This document shows, in pieces, positions 1 to 10,829 of a stretch of 64,000 nucleotides of DNA. Under the pieces are notes generated by a model. That model was given only the letters and a program-made list of their open reading frames with translations. It searched no databases and was not told the origin of the DNA. The stretch covers positions 124,001-188,000 of the forward strand of contig VFIW01000036.1 of assembly GCA_006386115.1 (NCBI GenBank), written 5' to 3'. The DNA is from Globisporangium splendens (Eukaryota > Oomycota > Peronosporomycetes > Pythiales > Pythiaceae). Every line of letters starts with the position of its first letter. Position 1 is the first letter of the stretch. The position numbers and the translations under genes were made by a program.

Positions 1-208
1 TCAAGCGTGTGGCAGGTGACAATTTCTTCGACTTCTTCCCCTTGCCCAACGGGTGCAAACCACCGATTTTCCGTGCTCTTGCATTGGCGCCGTCATGGTT
101 TCTTCCTCCTCCAGCTCCAATGTGTTTCTTGTTCGCATTCGTGGCATAAAGTGGCGATGCCGTGTCGATGACGCCGATAGAGAGCTTGTGGCTTGAGTGC
201 AGCGCCAT
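1..208 (-). CDS. Partial unknown basic protein, runs off left edge
   Basis: An open minus-strand frame starts at an ATG whose complement is at 206-208 and stays open to base 1, giving 69 residues without a stop. It begins MALHSSHKLSIGVIDTASPL, and its visible end is rich in Gly, Lys and Arg, which could suit a nucleic-acid-binding or nucleolar tail. Upstream, the same frame meets a stop near 255, so either the ATG is the start or an intron ends there. I recognise no family, and the frame could be chance. It lies tail-away from the next gene, whose stop is at 492. Confidence 0.25.
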   Translation of the reverse strand, partial: MALHSSHKLSIGVIDTASPLYATNANKKHIGAGGGRNHDGANARARKIGGLHPLGKGKKSKKLSPATRL

Positions 209-491
209 CAAATGAGACGTTGTGATGTTTGGTTCAGGCACCCGCAAGCGTGGGGATCAAAAATAGATCATTGGTGTGGCAGTAGCGAAAATGGACGCTG
301 CACTGAGCATTGTGTGCGTTTGCATCAACTTGTTTGTTGCCATTGCTGCCATCAAACGATTCTCCATGCACGCCTCAGATACAATGGAAAACTTGACAAT
401 AACTGAGTCGCTCATGCATTTCGCGTGCTTGCACATTTATATAAGAAAATGTATTTGTCGTTACGTCACCACATCTGCTGCTTGACTTTAA

Positions 492-1871
492 TTACACCAG
501 GAACGGCTCGAGCTCTGCAGTCGTATTCGATACTGTTGCGAAGCGGAGAACAGCTTCCAAGAGCGACTTGCCCTCGATGATATCCTCAGCCGCGACGATG
601 CGTTTCTGGAGCGTCTGGAGCTCTTGGAGGCCGTCTGTTGCCGTCGACTTTGCGTGGAAATCGTACTTGGCGAGGTGGAATCCCGTGACACCCTGGAGCA
701 AATGCTGCGCTGTGCGTGATGCATCTGCAGTGATTGTTGTATGCAGGAAACGTGGCATGCTGCGCAATGGAAGGCCGTCGAAAAGCTGAGAAGAACCGAC
801 AACAACATCGCGCATCATACTGCTCGACTCGTTCGCTTGCTCGCCATCGCCGCAGTCCTGCAGGTATTTCCTTATCATGACGCGACCGATGAGTTGTTCC
901 AGCGTCAAGAGATGTAGCTGTGGGTCGTCGCGCGCAATAAAATCTGCGAGGGTGTCCTGAAGGTACTTGAGGAATGGGTGCTTGGCTCTCGCCTGGAGGA
1001 TGTTCATCGCGACCTGGAACTCTGTGTCCTTACCACCATTGGGAGTCGCAGTAGGGCGGTAGCCTGCGGCTTGCCCAGCGACAAATCCCATCCCATAAAC
1101 TTGCCGCAGCGTATCTCGCAGCACAAACGTGTTGAAATCACTGAACGCGACGCCGCCCTGCTTGGCCAGTACGCGCAGCATGAGCAGCAACTCCATCAAC
1201 TGGCGCCTCTGGTAGCGGTTCAACGACGAGCTGCCCTTCGCTGTCGTCACTTTCGGCGCGACCACTTTATGCAGCGACAGATGGCGCTGGCACTGCGTGT
1301 ACCACACGCCGCGCGGCTCCTTGTCGATGTAGTGCAGCACCATCACTTTCGGCTTGACAGCGTTGCGGATCGACTGCACAGCAGCGTACTGTAGGAACGT
1401 GAGCATTTCCTTGCTGTCTGTCTCCGGCATCGATGCTTCACCCTCGAGAAGCGGCACCGCGTCGAGCGGCACGTGCACGAAATGCACGACGGTGTCCAGG
1501 TACGGCAATACATTGTCGTTTGAGAGTGCCATCATTGGCTCCGTAGTGTTCGTTGCCTTCATGCACCGCTTCTTGATCGCGCTGATGCCATCCGGCGATA
1601 GAAACTCGGTACTTGACACGTTCAGACACGGCGGAAGTTGTTCGCCGTGCGACTTGTGCATGTGGAGCTGCTGGGCTTCCTGGGAGCCGCGGAGGAACGT
1701 CGATTGCGCGGCCATGCTGGCGCTGAAATAGTCGAGCGTGGCCACATTGTACACGACGAGCGGCAGCAGCACGAACACGGAGATCACGGCGAAGAGGATC
1801 GGGCGCAGCGCCATGTTGGCCGCGAGCGCCACGGCGGCGCGTCGCGCGTTGCGGCGAAACAGCGGCGCCAT
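492..1871 (-). CDS. Type II membrane protein, GT32-like glycosyltransferase
   Basis: This single-exon gene encodes 459 residues. A short basic N-terminus (about residues 1-20, RRNARR) is followed by one hydrophobic segment at about 21-42 (FAVISVFVLLPLVVYNVA), the layout of a Golgi type II enzyme. The luminal part carries potential N-glycosylation sites (NVSS, NTTE, NESS, NTT). Residues around 235-250 read LAKQGGVAFSDFNTFVLRD. This matches the GT32/OCH1-type pattern of a conserved Gly-Gly followed by a DXD, but the DXD is degenerate (D-F-N). GT32 enzymes transfer sugars from nucleotide donors in the secretory pathway. With a weak DXD, activity is uncertain. The TAA stop and clean frame indicate an intact gene. 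Confidence 0.6.
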   Translation of the reverse strand: MAPLFRRNARRAAVALAANMALRPILFAVISVFVLLPLVVYNVATLDYFSASMAAQSTFLRGSQEAQQLHMHKSHGEQLPPCLNVSSTEFLSPDGISAIKKRCMKATNTTEPMMALSNDNVLPYLDTVVHFVHVPLDAVPLLEGEASMPETDSKEMLTFLQYAAVQSIRNAVKPKVMVLHYIDKEPRGVWYTQCQRHLSLHKVVAPKVTTAKGSSSLNRYQRRQLMELLLMLRVLAKQGGVAFSDFNTFVLRDTLRQVYGMGFVAGQAAGYRPTATPNGGKDTEFQVAMNILQARAKHPFLKYLQDTLADFIARDDPQLHLLTLEQLIGRVMIRKYLQDCGDGEQANESSSMMRDVVVGSSQLFDGLPLRSMPRFLHTTITADASRTAQHLLQGVTGFHLAKYDFHAKSTATDGLQELQTLQKRIVAAEDIIEGKSLLEAVLRFATVSNTTAELEPFLV

Positions 1872-2181
1872 TGCGAAAATGGATGTGAGCCCGTCGCCTG
1901 CTCACACAGTGCCAGTTGATACCAATAACAGCATCGATAGGAAGGTTTCTTTTCGATTCCGCTTTGATAATAATAAGGTGTAATACCCATTTTATAGAGT
2001 ACTGGTGGATGAAACATGGAAAAACGCAGACTGCCTTGAAAAATTAATTACAAATCTAGCTGCTTCGCAAAAAAAAAGAGTATCTTTTTGCTTTTGTCAC
2101 TGCATAAATATGGACCGAGTTTCTGGTGGTGTGCTTCCCAATAGGAGCTTGAAAAAAATGAAAGCAGGTGCCTCTGTGGGC
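1872..2181. other. Short tail-to-head spacer
   Basis: This spacer of about 310 bases lies upstream of the GT32-like gene start and downstream of the first APC transporter stop. It must hold the promoter of the former and the terminator of the latter. It is AT-richer than its neighbours and contains an A tract near 2070. I see no gene in it. Confidence 0.5.
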
Positions 2182-3618
2182 TCACTGCTGCATTTGCTGC
2201 GGAGTTGCGATCGCGGCCGCGCCACCGAGACCCCCATGGGCGTTCGCCTTGCGCAGTTTGCACATCTGGACGAGACCGTGGGCTGCTCCAAGAAGCACGA
2301 GAACGAAGCCGAGCCCTCCAGTATGCAGGTGTAGAAGCGAGTCGTACAGGATGTAGCACAGTACGATTGCTGGCGCGATGGCCGAAACCACGAGCACGAC
2401 GATGCCGCCAGGCATCTTGACTGGCCGCGGGATGTACGGCATCGCCATGCGGAGCTTGATGGCTGTGGCGAGGATCGCCAGTTGCACGGCGCAGGCAAAC
2501 AAGTTGGAGATTTGCAGCAGATACTCGAAATCCATGAGCAAGAGCGGGATCACGGGCACCAACGTGGCAAGCACGGCGCGCTGCGGGCTCCGGAATCGGT
2601 TCTTCTTGTTGGCGAGAGCCACGGGCAGCATCTCGGCCTCGGCCATTCCTGACAACTGGAACGATGTGCAGTACAAACTCGTGATGTAACGCCCAACCGT
2701 GGTCGCCAATTCGGTGACCACGACGATTGCGAAGAGCGCAGTGCCTCCTATATGGTCACCGATGTCCATGAAGATACCGAGCGGATCAAGCTGCGACCAC
2801 GGCACGCGATTGGTAGCAAGTGCAGCGAGGAGACCCACGAAGAGCGTCGCGAGCGTGAGCCCAACGGTGCCGCAAATGGCCCGCGGAAACACTCGTGCCG
2901 GGTCCTTGACTTCACCAGCAAACAGCGACGCCATGTGCAGACCGCCGAATTTCCACGCCAACGTATTGATCAGCATGATCCACGCGATGTCCACGTCTCC
3001 TGTTGTGACGACATCACTGGAACCGTCCGTGGCGTTGGTGTAATCGCGCCTCACTTGAGAAAAGTCAGCGGTCGTTTTCGCCACTGCGAAGGCCCAAACC
3101 ACGAAGATGGAAAATGCCAAAAGCGCGATGGACAACAACAGCATAGATACTCGCGAAGTGAAGATCGTGCCGCCAAAGGAAGGGGCTGAGAGCACAACTG
3201 CGATCGCGAGCTTGACAAGATACGTGATCGCACCAGCCTGGAAGTTGTAACCGCTCAAGCTCTCAATGAGTAGAAGGAGCAAGTCGGGTACAAACGCGCA
3301 TGTGAGAACCCCCGAGACCCACGCCCAGTAGCCGACCTGGAAACCCCAGAGCGGCCCGAACGCGTGCGTGACCCAGACGGTGACGCCGCCATCTTGAGGA
3401 AACGCCGAGCACAACTCGGCGATGATGTAGCCGTACGGCAGTGCCATCACGAGCGGGTACGCAGCGATCGCGATGAGCCCCACGAGTGGTCCGCCCGCAA
3501 AGACGATGCGTCCGGCGCCGATGGGACCTGCACAGCCGAAGAGGTAGAGGATCGCGATGACGCCCGCCGTGCCCAGCACGCGACTCGAGTACCGGTGGCT
3601 CTTCTTGGACGACGCCAT
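2182..3618 (-). CDS. APC-family amino acid/polyamine transporter, copy 1
   Basis: The product has 478 residues if it starts at the ATG at 3618 (MASSKKSHRYSSRVLG). An in-frame extension to an ATG near 3753 exists, but it is not conserved in the neighbouring paralogue, so I prefer the inner start. The sequence has about 12 hydrophobic helices. Near TM1 it has the APC-type Gly-rich stretch GCAGPIGAG, and after TM2-3 it has AELCSAFPQDGG, the pattern of eukaryotic polyamine/amino-acid uptake permeases (PUT/LAT-like). It should move amino acids or polyamines across the plasma or an internal membrane. No intron is needed. The next gene upstream (4973-6472) is a clear paralogue in the same orientation, so this is a tandem duplication. 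Substrate cannot be assigned. Confidence 0.85.
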   Translation of the reverse strand: MASSKKSHRYSSRVLGTAGVIAILYLFGCAGPIGAGRIVFAGGPLVGLIAIAAYPLVMALPYGYIIAELCSAFPQDGGVTVWVTHAFGPLWGFQVGYWAWVSGVLTCAFVPDLLLLLIESLSGYNFQAGAITYLVKLAIAVVLSAPSFGGTIFTSRVSMLLLSIALLAFSIFVVWAFAVAKTTADFSQVRRDYTNATDGSSDVVTTGDVDIAWIMLINTLAWKFGGLHMASLFAGEVKDPARVFPRAICGTVGLTLATLFVGLLAALATNRVPWSQLDPLGIFMDIGDHIGGTALFAIVVVTELATTVGRYITSLYCTSFQLSGMAEAEMLPVALANKKNRFRSPQRAVLATLVPVIPLLLMDFEYLLQISNLFACAVQLAILATAIKLRMAMPYIPRPVKMPGGIVVLVVSAIAPAIVLCYILYDSLLHLHTGGLGFVLVLLGAAHGLVQMCKLRKANAHGGLGGAAAIATPQQMQQ

Positions 3619-4972
3619 GCGCGATCGCGACTGGAACGACGCCTCCTGCAGCAGCACTGTGTCGTGCCTCCAAAACCGGTCGCTTTGACGTAGAAAACAA
3701 GCATAGGCAGAGTCAATACAAACTGAGTAATTGCTGCCCTCGACATAATACATGGCTTTCTCGTACGTACGCGCCAGCCATCGTGTCCTTTTCGCGCTCT
3801 TCGGAGATCATGTCGCGACGCGCCATTTTGCTTAATGACGAGACCGAGGGCACGGTCAAGTGGTCAGGTACCACCGCTGGTTTGACAGCGAGTCGTGTTC
3901 TCTCCTTCTTCCCGCACCAAGCGATGACGCACACAGCACATCAAAAGCAGGGCACCGAAATGGGGATTTGCGGTCACGTGGTCTCCACGTTTACCAACCC
4001 AAGCCGATTTGCTTATAGACAGTGTCCTGACACGTGTTAATCCACTAATCCAAGGACAGTAAATGCTAGTTATGCAGACCAATAATGCAGTCAGATCGCT
4101 GTCATGAGCGAAATGCCCAACAGTGGATGGACGACCGCAAGACTTGGAGCACACAGCACATGGCCGACACAAGAAGCTCGAGATCTCGATTGGAACGATG
4201 CGTTCTGTGCTTTCGTGATGGTGGCACAGCAGTTGCAATGGAATAATCCAACGCTGTACCGGAATGACGAGCCCAAGAAAATTTGAAGACGATGGTGTGG
4301 TAGTTTCTCGGGCTAATGGTTGCTATGCGATAGCATTTCGCGGACTTTGGTGGGGTACTGCTGCATGCGTTCCAACCAGTCATGCTCACCCAGCGCTGCA
4401 GGAAAATTGCGTTGTCTTTGTCAACGAGTGTTTCTTCAATTGGCAGGAACATGTTGGTTTCTTTTGTGAGGGTGGCAAACCGGTTTTTTGTTTTTCTGAC
4501 ACGTTTGTCAAAATGTTGAGTATACTTTTGTCCGGATAAAGTTGAATAGTCGCGAATTTATGACGACAAAGAAAGGGCATGGGGTTGACATTAGTAGTAA
4601 ACTACCGTTAATTACGCATACCAAATGTACTAACATAAGCCATATCCGTTGTGTTGTGTTCAATGTGGCGCCGACAGAATCTGCTCACCAGATCGCGAGG
4701 GTTTGTTTGCCACGGCACTCCTACCGTGTTGACGCCACGCAGCTCTTCCTGCGGCGACTGGAAGAATATGAAGACAGGGCATTGCCAGATGAGCCTCACG
4801 TTGCGCAGAGTGTTAATATGGCGTTATACAAACCCGCCACGAGGGTCAATTTTATCCCACTGAACATTGGAAAAAAGTGCGCATTTTTGCCGCGTTGGCT
4901 ACCATTTTTCCCATTTAAATATCATATCATTGAATGCAGTCTGCGCTCTCCTTCTTTCGTCACCTTAGCTGG
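3619..4972. other. Spacer between tandem transporters; nothing convincing
   Basis: About 1.35 kb separates the paralogues. Open frames on both strands are short, AT-rich and lack the GC3 bias of neighbouring genes. I looked for a third transporter copy and saw none. Some minus-strand peptides around 4100-4800 might be old transposon debris, but I cannot name a family. The promoter of copy 1 should lie near 3620-3900. Confidence 0.4.
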
Positions 4973-6472
4973 TTACTGCTCACTGAATCGGGGTGTGGCG
5001 ATCTCTCGACTGCTTGCCAAACTGCTCGACAAGTGAAACGCCACCGGATTCTCGACTTGCGCCGCCTTTCGCTCTGTCCAGACCTTCCAGAGGCCATGGA
5101 TCAGACCTGGAACGAGTGCTATAAACACGATCGCGCGAGTGTGAGCTTCCAGAAGCGAATCATACAGAATGTAGCCCACCACTGTCGCTGGTACTAACAT
5201 GGCCAGCACGAGTGTGAAAATACCGCCAGGCATTTTCACTGGCCGCGGGATGTACGGCATCGAAATCCGCAGCTTGACCGCTGTGGCAAAAATGAACAGC
5301 TCCACTGCACACGCGAAGACGTTGCTCACCCGCAGCAAATGCTTGAATTCGAGAAGAAGAGCAGGTAGAATTGGCACAAGAGTACAAAGCACTGCGATCT
5401 GGGGACTGCGGAATCGGTTGTTCTTGTTCGCAAGAAAGTGCGGGAGCATGTCGTACTCGGCCATCCCCGACAACTGGAACGACGTGCAGTACAGCCCAGA
5501 AACGAATCGCCCGAAGCTCATGGCTGCACCAGCAAAAATCACGAGTGCGGACAAGAAACCTCCTCCAACGTGACTACCGACTTTCTTCAATGCGTCTTGC
5601 TGGTCAAAATTTGGCCAAGGCACCGTGTGCGTCGCAATAGCTGCCACTTGCGGCACGAACACGGACACAAACGCGAGCGCGATCATTAAACCGATGGCGC
5701 GGGGAAACACCTTCGCGGGATTCTTCACTTCACCAGCAAACAGCGACGCCATGGTCAGTCCGCCGAATTTCCACGCTAAAGTGTTCACGAGCACGGGCCA
5801 GTCGATGTCAACGTCTCCCGACGTGATGACATCGTTGGTGCCAGCTACTATGGTCGTATTTTCACGTCGTACTTCTGAAAAGTAGTCGCTCGTTTTCGCC
5901 TCTGCGAATGCCCATGTCGTGAAGATTACAAACGGCAAGATTGAGGCGACGACCAGCGCTATCGATACTCGCGAAGTGACGATCGTGCCAGCGAGGGAGG
6001 GTAACGAGAGCACCACTGCGACCGCGGACATGATAAGATATTCGACCGCGCCGTCTGGAATGTCGGAGTCGCTCGCATACTCTAAGAACTCGACGAAGAT
6101 CCCCGGTAGAAATGCGCAGTTGAGAATCCCCGAGATCCACATCCAGTAGCCGACTTGGAATCCCCAGAACGATCCGAACGCGTGCATGGCCCAGACGGCA
6201 AAGCCGCCATCTTGAGGGAACGCTGAGCATAACTCCGCGACGATGTAGCCGTACGGCGCCGACATTACGAGTGGATATGCAGCGATCGCAATCAATCCGA
6301 TGAGGGGTCCGCCGGCGTAGACGATCACTTCGGAGCCGATGGGACCGCCGCAACCGAGCAAATAGATGATCGACGCGACTCCAACCGTGCCGAGGACTCG
6401 ACTCGTGTACCAGTTGCGCTTCTCCGTGGACGTGGTGCGCGTTCTCGTCCTCGAGCGCGGAGACTCGAGCAT
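4973..6472 (-). CDS. APC-family amino acid/polyamine transporter, copy 2
   Basis: The product has 499 residues from the ATG at 6472 (MLESPRSRTRTRTTSTEKRN). The open frame continues upstream to 6625, but that part has no counterpart in copy 1. From residue 25 onward the protein aligns with copy 1 nearly throughout: shared blocks are TSRVLGT/SSRVLGT, GGPLIGLIAIAAYPLVM, AELCSAFPQDGG and MPYIPRPVKMPGGI. The ends differ, copy 2 having an Arg/Thr-rich N-terminus and a longer Ser-rich C-terminus. Function is inferred as for copy 1: an intact 12-helix permease. No intron is visible. Divergence at the termini may reflect different trafficking or regulation. Confidence 0.85.
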   Translation of the reverse strand: MLESPRSRTRTRTTSTEKRNWYTSRVLGTVGVASIIYLLGCGGPIGSEVIVYAGGPLIGLIAIAAYPLVMSAPYGYIVAELCSAFPQDGGFAVWAMHAFGSFWGFQVGYWMWISGILNCAFLPGIFVEFLEYASDSDIPDGAVEYLIMSAVAVVLSLPSLAGTIVTSRVSIALVVASILPFVIFTTWAFAEAKTSDYFSEVRRENTTIVAGTNDVITSGDVDIDWPVLVNTLAWKFGGLTMASLFAGEVKNPAKVFPRAIGLMIALAFVSVFVPQVAAIATHTVPWPNFDQQDALKKVGSHVGGGFLSALVIFAGAAMSFGRFVSGLYCTSFQLSGMAEYDMLPHFLANKNNRFRSPQIAVLCTLVPILPALLLEFKHLLRVSNVFACAVELFIFATAVKLRISMPYIPRPVKMPGGIFTLVLAMLVPATVVGYILYDSLLEAHTRAIVFIALVPGLIHGLWKVWTERKAAQVENPVAFHLSSSLASSREIATPRFSEQ

Positions 6473-7775
6473 CGTGTCTGTTAGTTCGAAACTGCCCCTG
6501 CGCACGAGCACGAGAGACACGATGGCATGAGCGAAAAGCTGAATGTGTAAACGAAACGGGTGGCTACCAACTGATTGCGTCGATAACGTACATGCAAGCG
6601 ATCGAGTCCTTGGCCTCAACGTCAAACCGTGCGTCGCGTCTTGACATGGGAGTCAATTCGGTTGTGAGCCGTGCCGCCCCATTTTTTTCGCAGAAGAAAA
6701 CTTGTATCCTGCCGATCCGATGCACGGGAGTTGACACTCTTTTACTGCCTCTGCTATGTGCTGAGATCGTCCCGTTTCGTTGAGCAGCAGGCGCTCCTTC
6801 CTCCCTTTCTTTTTCGCTTTTTCTCAAGCAAATCGTCAACTCGGCTCTTGTGGTTTGCGCTCCAGCCCTAGCCGCATGACACCTGGATTCCATCGTGCAA
6901 TGGAATGTGGGCCACCATCTCGTACCCTCGTGTTCACAGTGTGAACGACGATTAATCATTTGCCACACGCACATAATCACATGTGATGCACATTTGCTTT
7001 TTTGACAGCTGTGTGCACCAGTATGCGTAATGCAGCCAGTTGGATTAGAGCTCGTGTCACGTGGCTTTGTGCCAGCACTCACTCGAGTAAAGCAGCAACT
7101 GATGAAGCAAAGCCCAGCAGAACAGGAGAATCTGTCTTACTGCCGTGCACGCGACAGAGGAAGCAGCACTAACCAAGAGAGAGTGGCTCTACCAGGATGA
7201 CAGACACCTAAATTGCGGGCAGACCAACCATGCGAATAATGACGCAGTCACCGCCATCTCGTACTCTCGTGTGCGCACAACACGTCATGACGCTGCGTTC
7301 TTGTATCCCCAGACACTCTACTACCTGATTGCGCTTTTGTTTGCCTCTTACTCAGCTCTCGTTTTCAAAAGTCGAAGACCTTCAGCCATGATGAACGTAA
7401 TCCTCTCGACTGGCGTCAATTGGCGTCTTTTGCCATTCCCAAATTGCTAGCACGACAATGAGATCTGGTTTGTTCGATAGAGGGTGTTCATGTGATTCTG
7501 TTATGGGTCGTTGTAAGCTCATCCACCAAAAACTCGAGAAGGTATAGCTGGAAACGTCTGCATGTTACAAAACGCAGTGCCAATAGTTTCTGCTCGCAGA
7601 GCAACAGCCCACATCGAGACATCGTGAATGCTTTATCAGTATTATTGTTATTGCTCAGACAAATGAAAAAAATACAGAAAATGGAGCTAAATGAATCTTG
7701 GAGAGCAGGTGGAGATGCCAATATGGAGCCTCTGGAGCATAACGGCCCCAGATGCCGCACGATTGACCGCCTTGA
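6473..7775. other. Intergenic, no gene seen
   Basis: This 1.3 kb stretch contains only short open frames with no domain I recognise and no GC3 bias. It should hold the promoter of transporter copy 2 and the 3' end of the gene ending at 7776. Confidence 0.5.
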
Positions 7776-8346
7776 TTAAGCTCTGAAGTATGTCACAGCA
7801 GCACCTGCAGCCATCGAAGCCAGAGGTGCTACAGTGCGCGTAAATGCATCGGAAGTGGATGCTGCACTCGCCAGCAGCGATTGCGTCGTAGTTGGTGTCG
7901 GTGTTGGAGCGGTCGTAGTTGTGGCAGGCGTAGTGGTGGGCGTGGTAGTGACCGACTTGGGGATGGTGTATCAGCTGCAGGCTTTGATGTGGCTGTCGCC
8001 GGTTTTTGAGTAGCCGGTGTTGCCGTGACGAGCGCTGTTGGCTTTGGAGCAACCTGTGCTGGGGTCACTGGAGGTGTGGTCACTGGAGCTGGGTCGCTGG
8101 AGGAGCTGTGGTAACTGGAGGAGCTGTGGTCACTGGAGGAGCCAGAGTTACTGGAGCAGAGGCCACCGGGGCAGGAGTCACTGGAGGAGCTGGCGTCGCT
8201 GGAGAAGCTGGAGTCACTGGTGTAGAGGTCGCTGGATCGAAGGGTAATGGAGCTGGGGTTGATCCGGAGACAGGGGTGTCTGCGAGCGCACGTGACGAGC
8301 AAAGGGCGATGAGAGCGACAGCCGTTGTAAACGAACGGAATACCAT
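7776..8346 (-). pseudogene. Secreted Thr/Pro-rich GPI-tailed protein, two frame breaks
   Basis: The N-terminus at 8346 is a textbook signal peptide (MVFRSFTTAVALIALCSSRA, then LA-DTPV). It is followed by repeats of P-V-T-x-A-P in frame until a TGA at 8080. The same repeat continues in a second frame (PVTPAQVAPKPTALVTATPA), and then a third frame carries Thr/Pro repeats (TTTPTTTPATTTTAPTPTPT) and a hydrophobic C-terminal tail (AAGAAVTYFRA, TAA at 7776) like a GPI attachment signal. Each jump equals one missing base, and both sit at short C runs (near 8085-8095 and near 7957-7962). Adding both would give about 190 residues. Such mucin-like, heavily O-glycosylated cell-wall proteins are common in oomycetes. 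I mark it broken as sequenced; assembly error is as likely as true decay. Confidence 0.6.
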
Positions 8347-9530
8347 GTTTCTTGCTCGGACAAAGAGACGAAGAGTTGTCCTTGCAGGAAGGTGTCTTGA
8401 GCACTGAGTTGTGTGCGGCGGCGCAAAAGTGGAAGTGAGGTTTGCCCAAAGCACAGCTCTCGTGCACTAGATCTCAAGAACGGTGCGCCATCCCATCTCT
8501 GTATTAAAGAGAGACGAGTGCGGTGTATTTTAGTCCGAGTCGTAAGTTTCACGCTCACGCTTTTGGGGTGCGAGCCAGCTCCTTCCGCTCTTATCTCCTC
8601 TCTTATCTTCGTCGTCGTGACCTGTGTGCGCTCACCCAGACAAAAGTTGATGAATGTTGGATGAATTTGGATCGAGGTGTTTGAGCGTTAGGGCACCACG
8701 GTGCTGTATTTGGAGTCGCGCGACAAACACATTGCACATCTCAGTTTTTGATTGAATATCTCAGTAAATTTAGATCTGTTTTAGCACGTTGAGGATCACT
8801 CCGACGTTTTGTGTCTTAGTTTCCGTCTCCGCTTTGAGCTGGCCCTACTTAAGAGCACGTAGGAGAAGCTTGAATGTAGACTCGGGAGTACTCACTGACG
8901 ACGCGCGGCACCCACTGTGCGCCGCTCGCACAGGAGAATGTGTTTGACGCTATCCCCCCCTGTTCAGACAGAATCATATTCCTCAGTGTTCGTCAACGAC
9001 CTGAACGTCGACTTGTGATTGGACAAAATCTTTTTGCAAAACGAATATCTGACTTCGATTGGAATTTCTGACCTAAGTTGGTTTTAATCGCATGACGTCG
9101 CTAGTTCGGTTTGGTGTATCTTTTTCACAAATTTGGGGCACCAACTACAACAACTTGCATTCTCGAGTAGGGCAACTCACCACACTCCCACAAAAAAGTC
9201 CCCATTTTACTACTAGAACCCTGTGCATCTTGTATTTTGCAGCTGAAGCAGGGTTACTTCTTCCGTAATGTGGGTTACACACAAATCGCATTATCAAATC
9301 ATACAATCGGTCCATCCAGCAGTGTAACCCCTCAAGTAAAAATGGGTTACCAGTTTGAACCAGATTTACGAACAGAACGACCTTTTTAAAATGAACATTC
9401 TCTTAGTATCAGTAATCAGAGGCTACATATGTCCTAACGGACCACGTTCGCCTCTTACAATCGAGAGCACACGGTGACGTGTCGCCGTCCATTCCCCCAA
9501 GTATTAGCTAAAGTTCAAGGTCGTGCCAAC
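8347..9530. other. Divergent promoter region with GGGTTAC repeats
   Basis: This 1.18 kb lies between two genes that point away from each other, the secreted protein (minus) and the membrane protein starting at 9531 (plus). I see no gene. Four copies of GGGTTAC lie at 9251-9257, 9272-9278, 9324-9330 (reverse) and 9344-9350, close enough to the plus gene to be promoter elements. Confidence 0.5.
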
Positions 9531-10560
9531 ATGCTGAGAGCGCACAGCGGCATCGCGCTTCTCAGTGTCTTGCTGCTGGCGCTGCTGGCGACGTGCGCGC
9601 AGGCGGAGACGATCACGTCCGACGGACTGCTGAGCGACCTGGACAAGAACGACCGCGTGACGCTCACGACGGCCGACGGCGCGCAGCGGGAGATCTCGGT
9701 CGCCGAGATGCAGACACTCGCTGAGGCGCAGCACAAGCAGCAGCTGCAGATGCAGCGTGAGAAGACCGGTGCGCAGGACGACGATGGCGCTGACAACGAG
9801 CCGCAGTGGGTCACGGAGAGCGTGGACGAGATCGCGAAGAGTGACCCGACGTTCGCGACCCACATCGCGCTCTCCCAGCGTGGCTTCAAGGAACTCCAGC
9901 GCCACGGGTACGCGCGCGGATACTCGCTCACAGGCTTTAGCGAGAAGGAGGCGCGAGATGCCGGCGCCAAGGGTAAAGGCAAGAAGAAGGGCGACAAGAA
10001 GAAGAGCAAGAGCGAGGACGCGTACCGCGTGACGCTGTTGTTGCGCGCGCAACGCCGCGAGGTGGATACGACCGCGAGCACAGGCACCCGCGCACAGAAG
10101 CGCGACCGCGAGCCGCTCCAGGTCGCGTACGAAGTGGATTTGCTTCTGTTACACGGTCAAGGTACCTTGTTTGTGCTGTTGGTTATCCTAAGGTTATTTA
10201 CTCATTTCTTTATTTGTGTATTGTGTTGCTATAGACCACGTGTCAGTCATGTCTGCGTGGGAGTTGAGTTCGGACGAGCAGCAACGCGCGGTGCGGCTGT
10301 CGGTCCAGCCGAGCAAGGCCGCCATCAAGCATCAGCAGGAGCATCGCCAGCAGCAGTCGAAGAACCCGGACGCCTCGTCGCTGCTCTGGTACGAGCGCCG
10401 CGAAGACTTTGCGACCTGGATTCTCGCGGGCGGCGTCGCGCTCATTGGCATTGGGCTCGTGGTCATGTACACGTCACAGCGTCCAGGTCCCATCACGAGA
10501 AAGAAACGCGTCAATTCGGCGGACAACTGGGAACTCGTCGAGGACAAGAAGGAGAAGTAA
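9531..10560 (+). CDS. Type I membrane protein, two exons, unknown
   Basis: The exons are 9531-10161 and 10235-10560, with a 73-nt phase-1 intron (donor gtacct, acceptor gctatag), giving 318 residues. Residues 1-24 form a signal peptide (SVLLLALLATCAQA). The luminal part is charged (DLDKNDRVTLTTADGAQREI), has a Lys-rich stretch at about 145-165 (KGKGKKKGDKKKSK) and ends near a single transmembrane helix at about 277-297 (TWILAGGVALIGIGLVVMYT). A short basic cytosolic tail follows, ending NWELVEDKKEK. The KK near the C-terminus resembles an ER-retrieval signal but is not a strict KKxx. I do not recognise the family; an ER membrane role is an inference. The splice join keeps the frame exactly. 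Confidence 0.65.
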
Positions 10561-10829
10561 AAAAGGGATCTGGTGCTATTGCTTTTGCTCAAAGGATCGT
10601 CATGCAAAGTGGGGAACAAAGCGGCAGTCCAGTCTCCAGAATAAGTAGAATGCAGTGAAATCACGTTGCATGTGAGGAGAGGTGCATGAGAACACTCCAA
10701 TAACACAAACCAAACACGAAAATGGATTCTGTTTATCGGTAAGAAATATACACACACAACACGTCTTCCCTACCTAGAGGCAGCATGAATGACAGCATAC
10801 AAGTACGCACCCAAGTTCCCAGAAAGTAC

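Noticed and set aside
4542..5036. 164-residue plus-strand frame between the transporters
   Set aside because: It overlaps the end of transporter copy 2, has no GC3 bias and no family match.
6564..7082. 172-residue minus-strand frame upstream of transporter 2
   Set aside because: Low GC3, no domain, overlaps the presumed promoter; chance frame.
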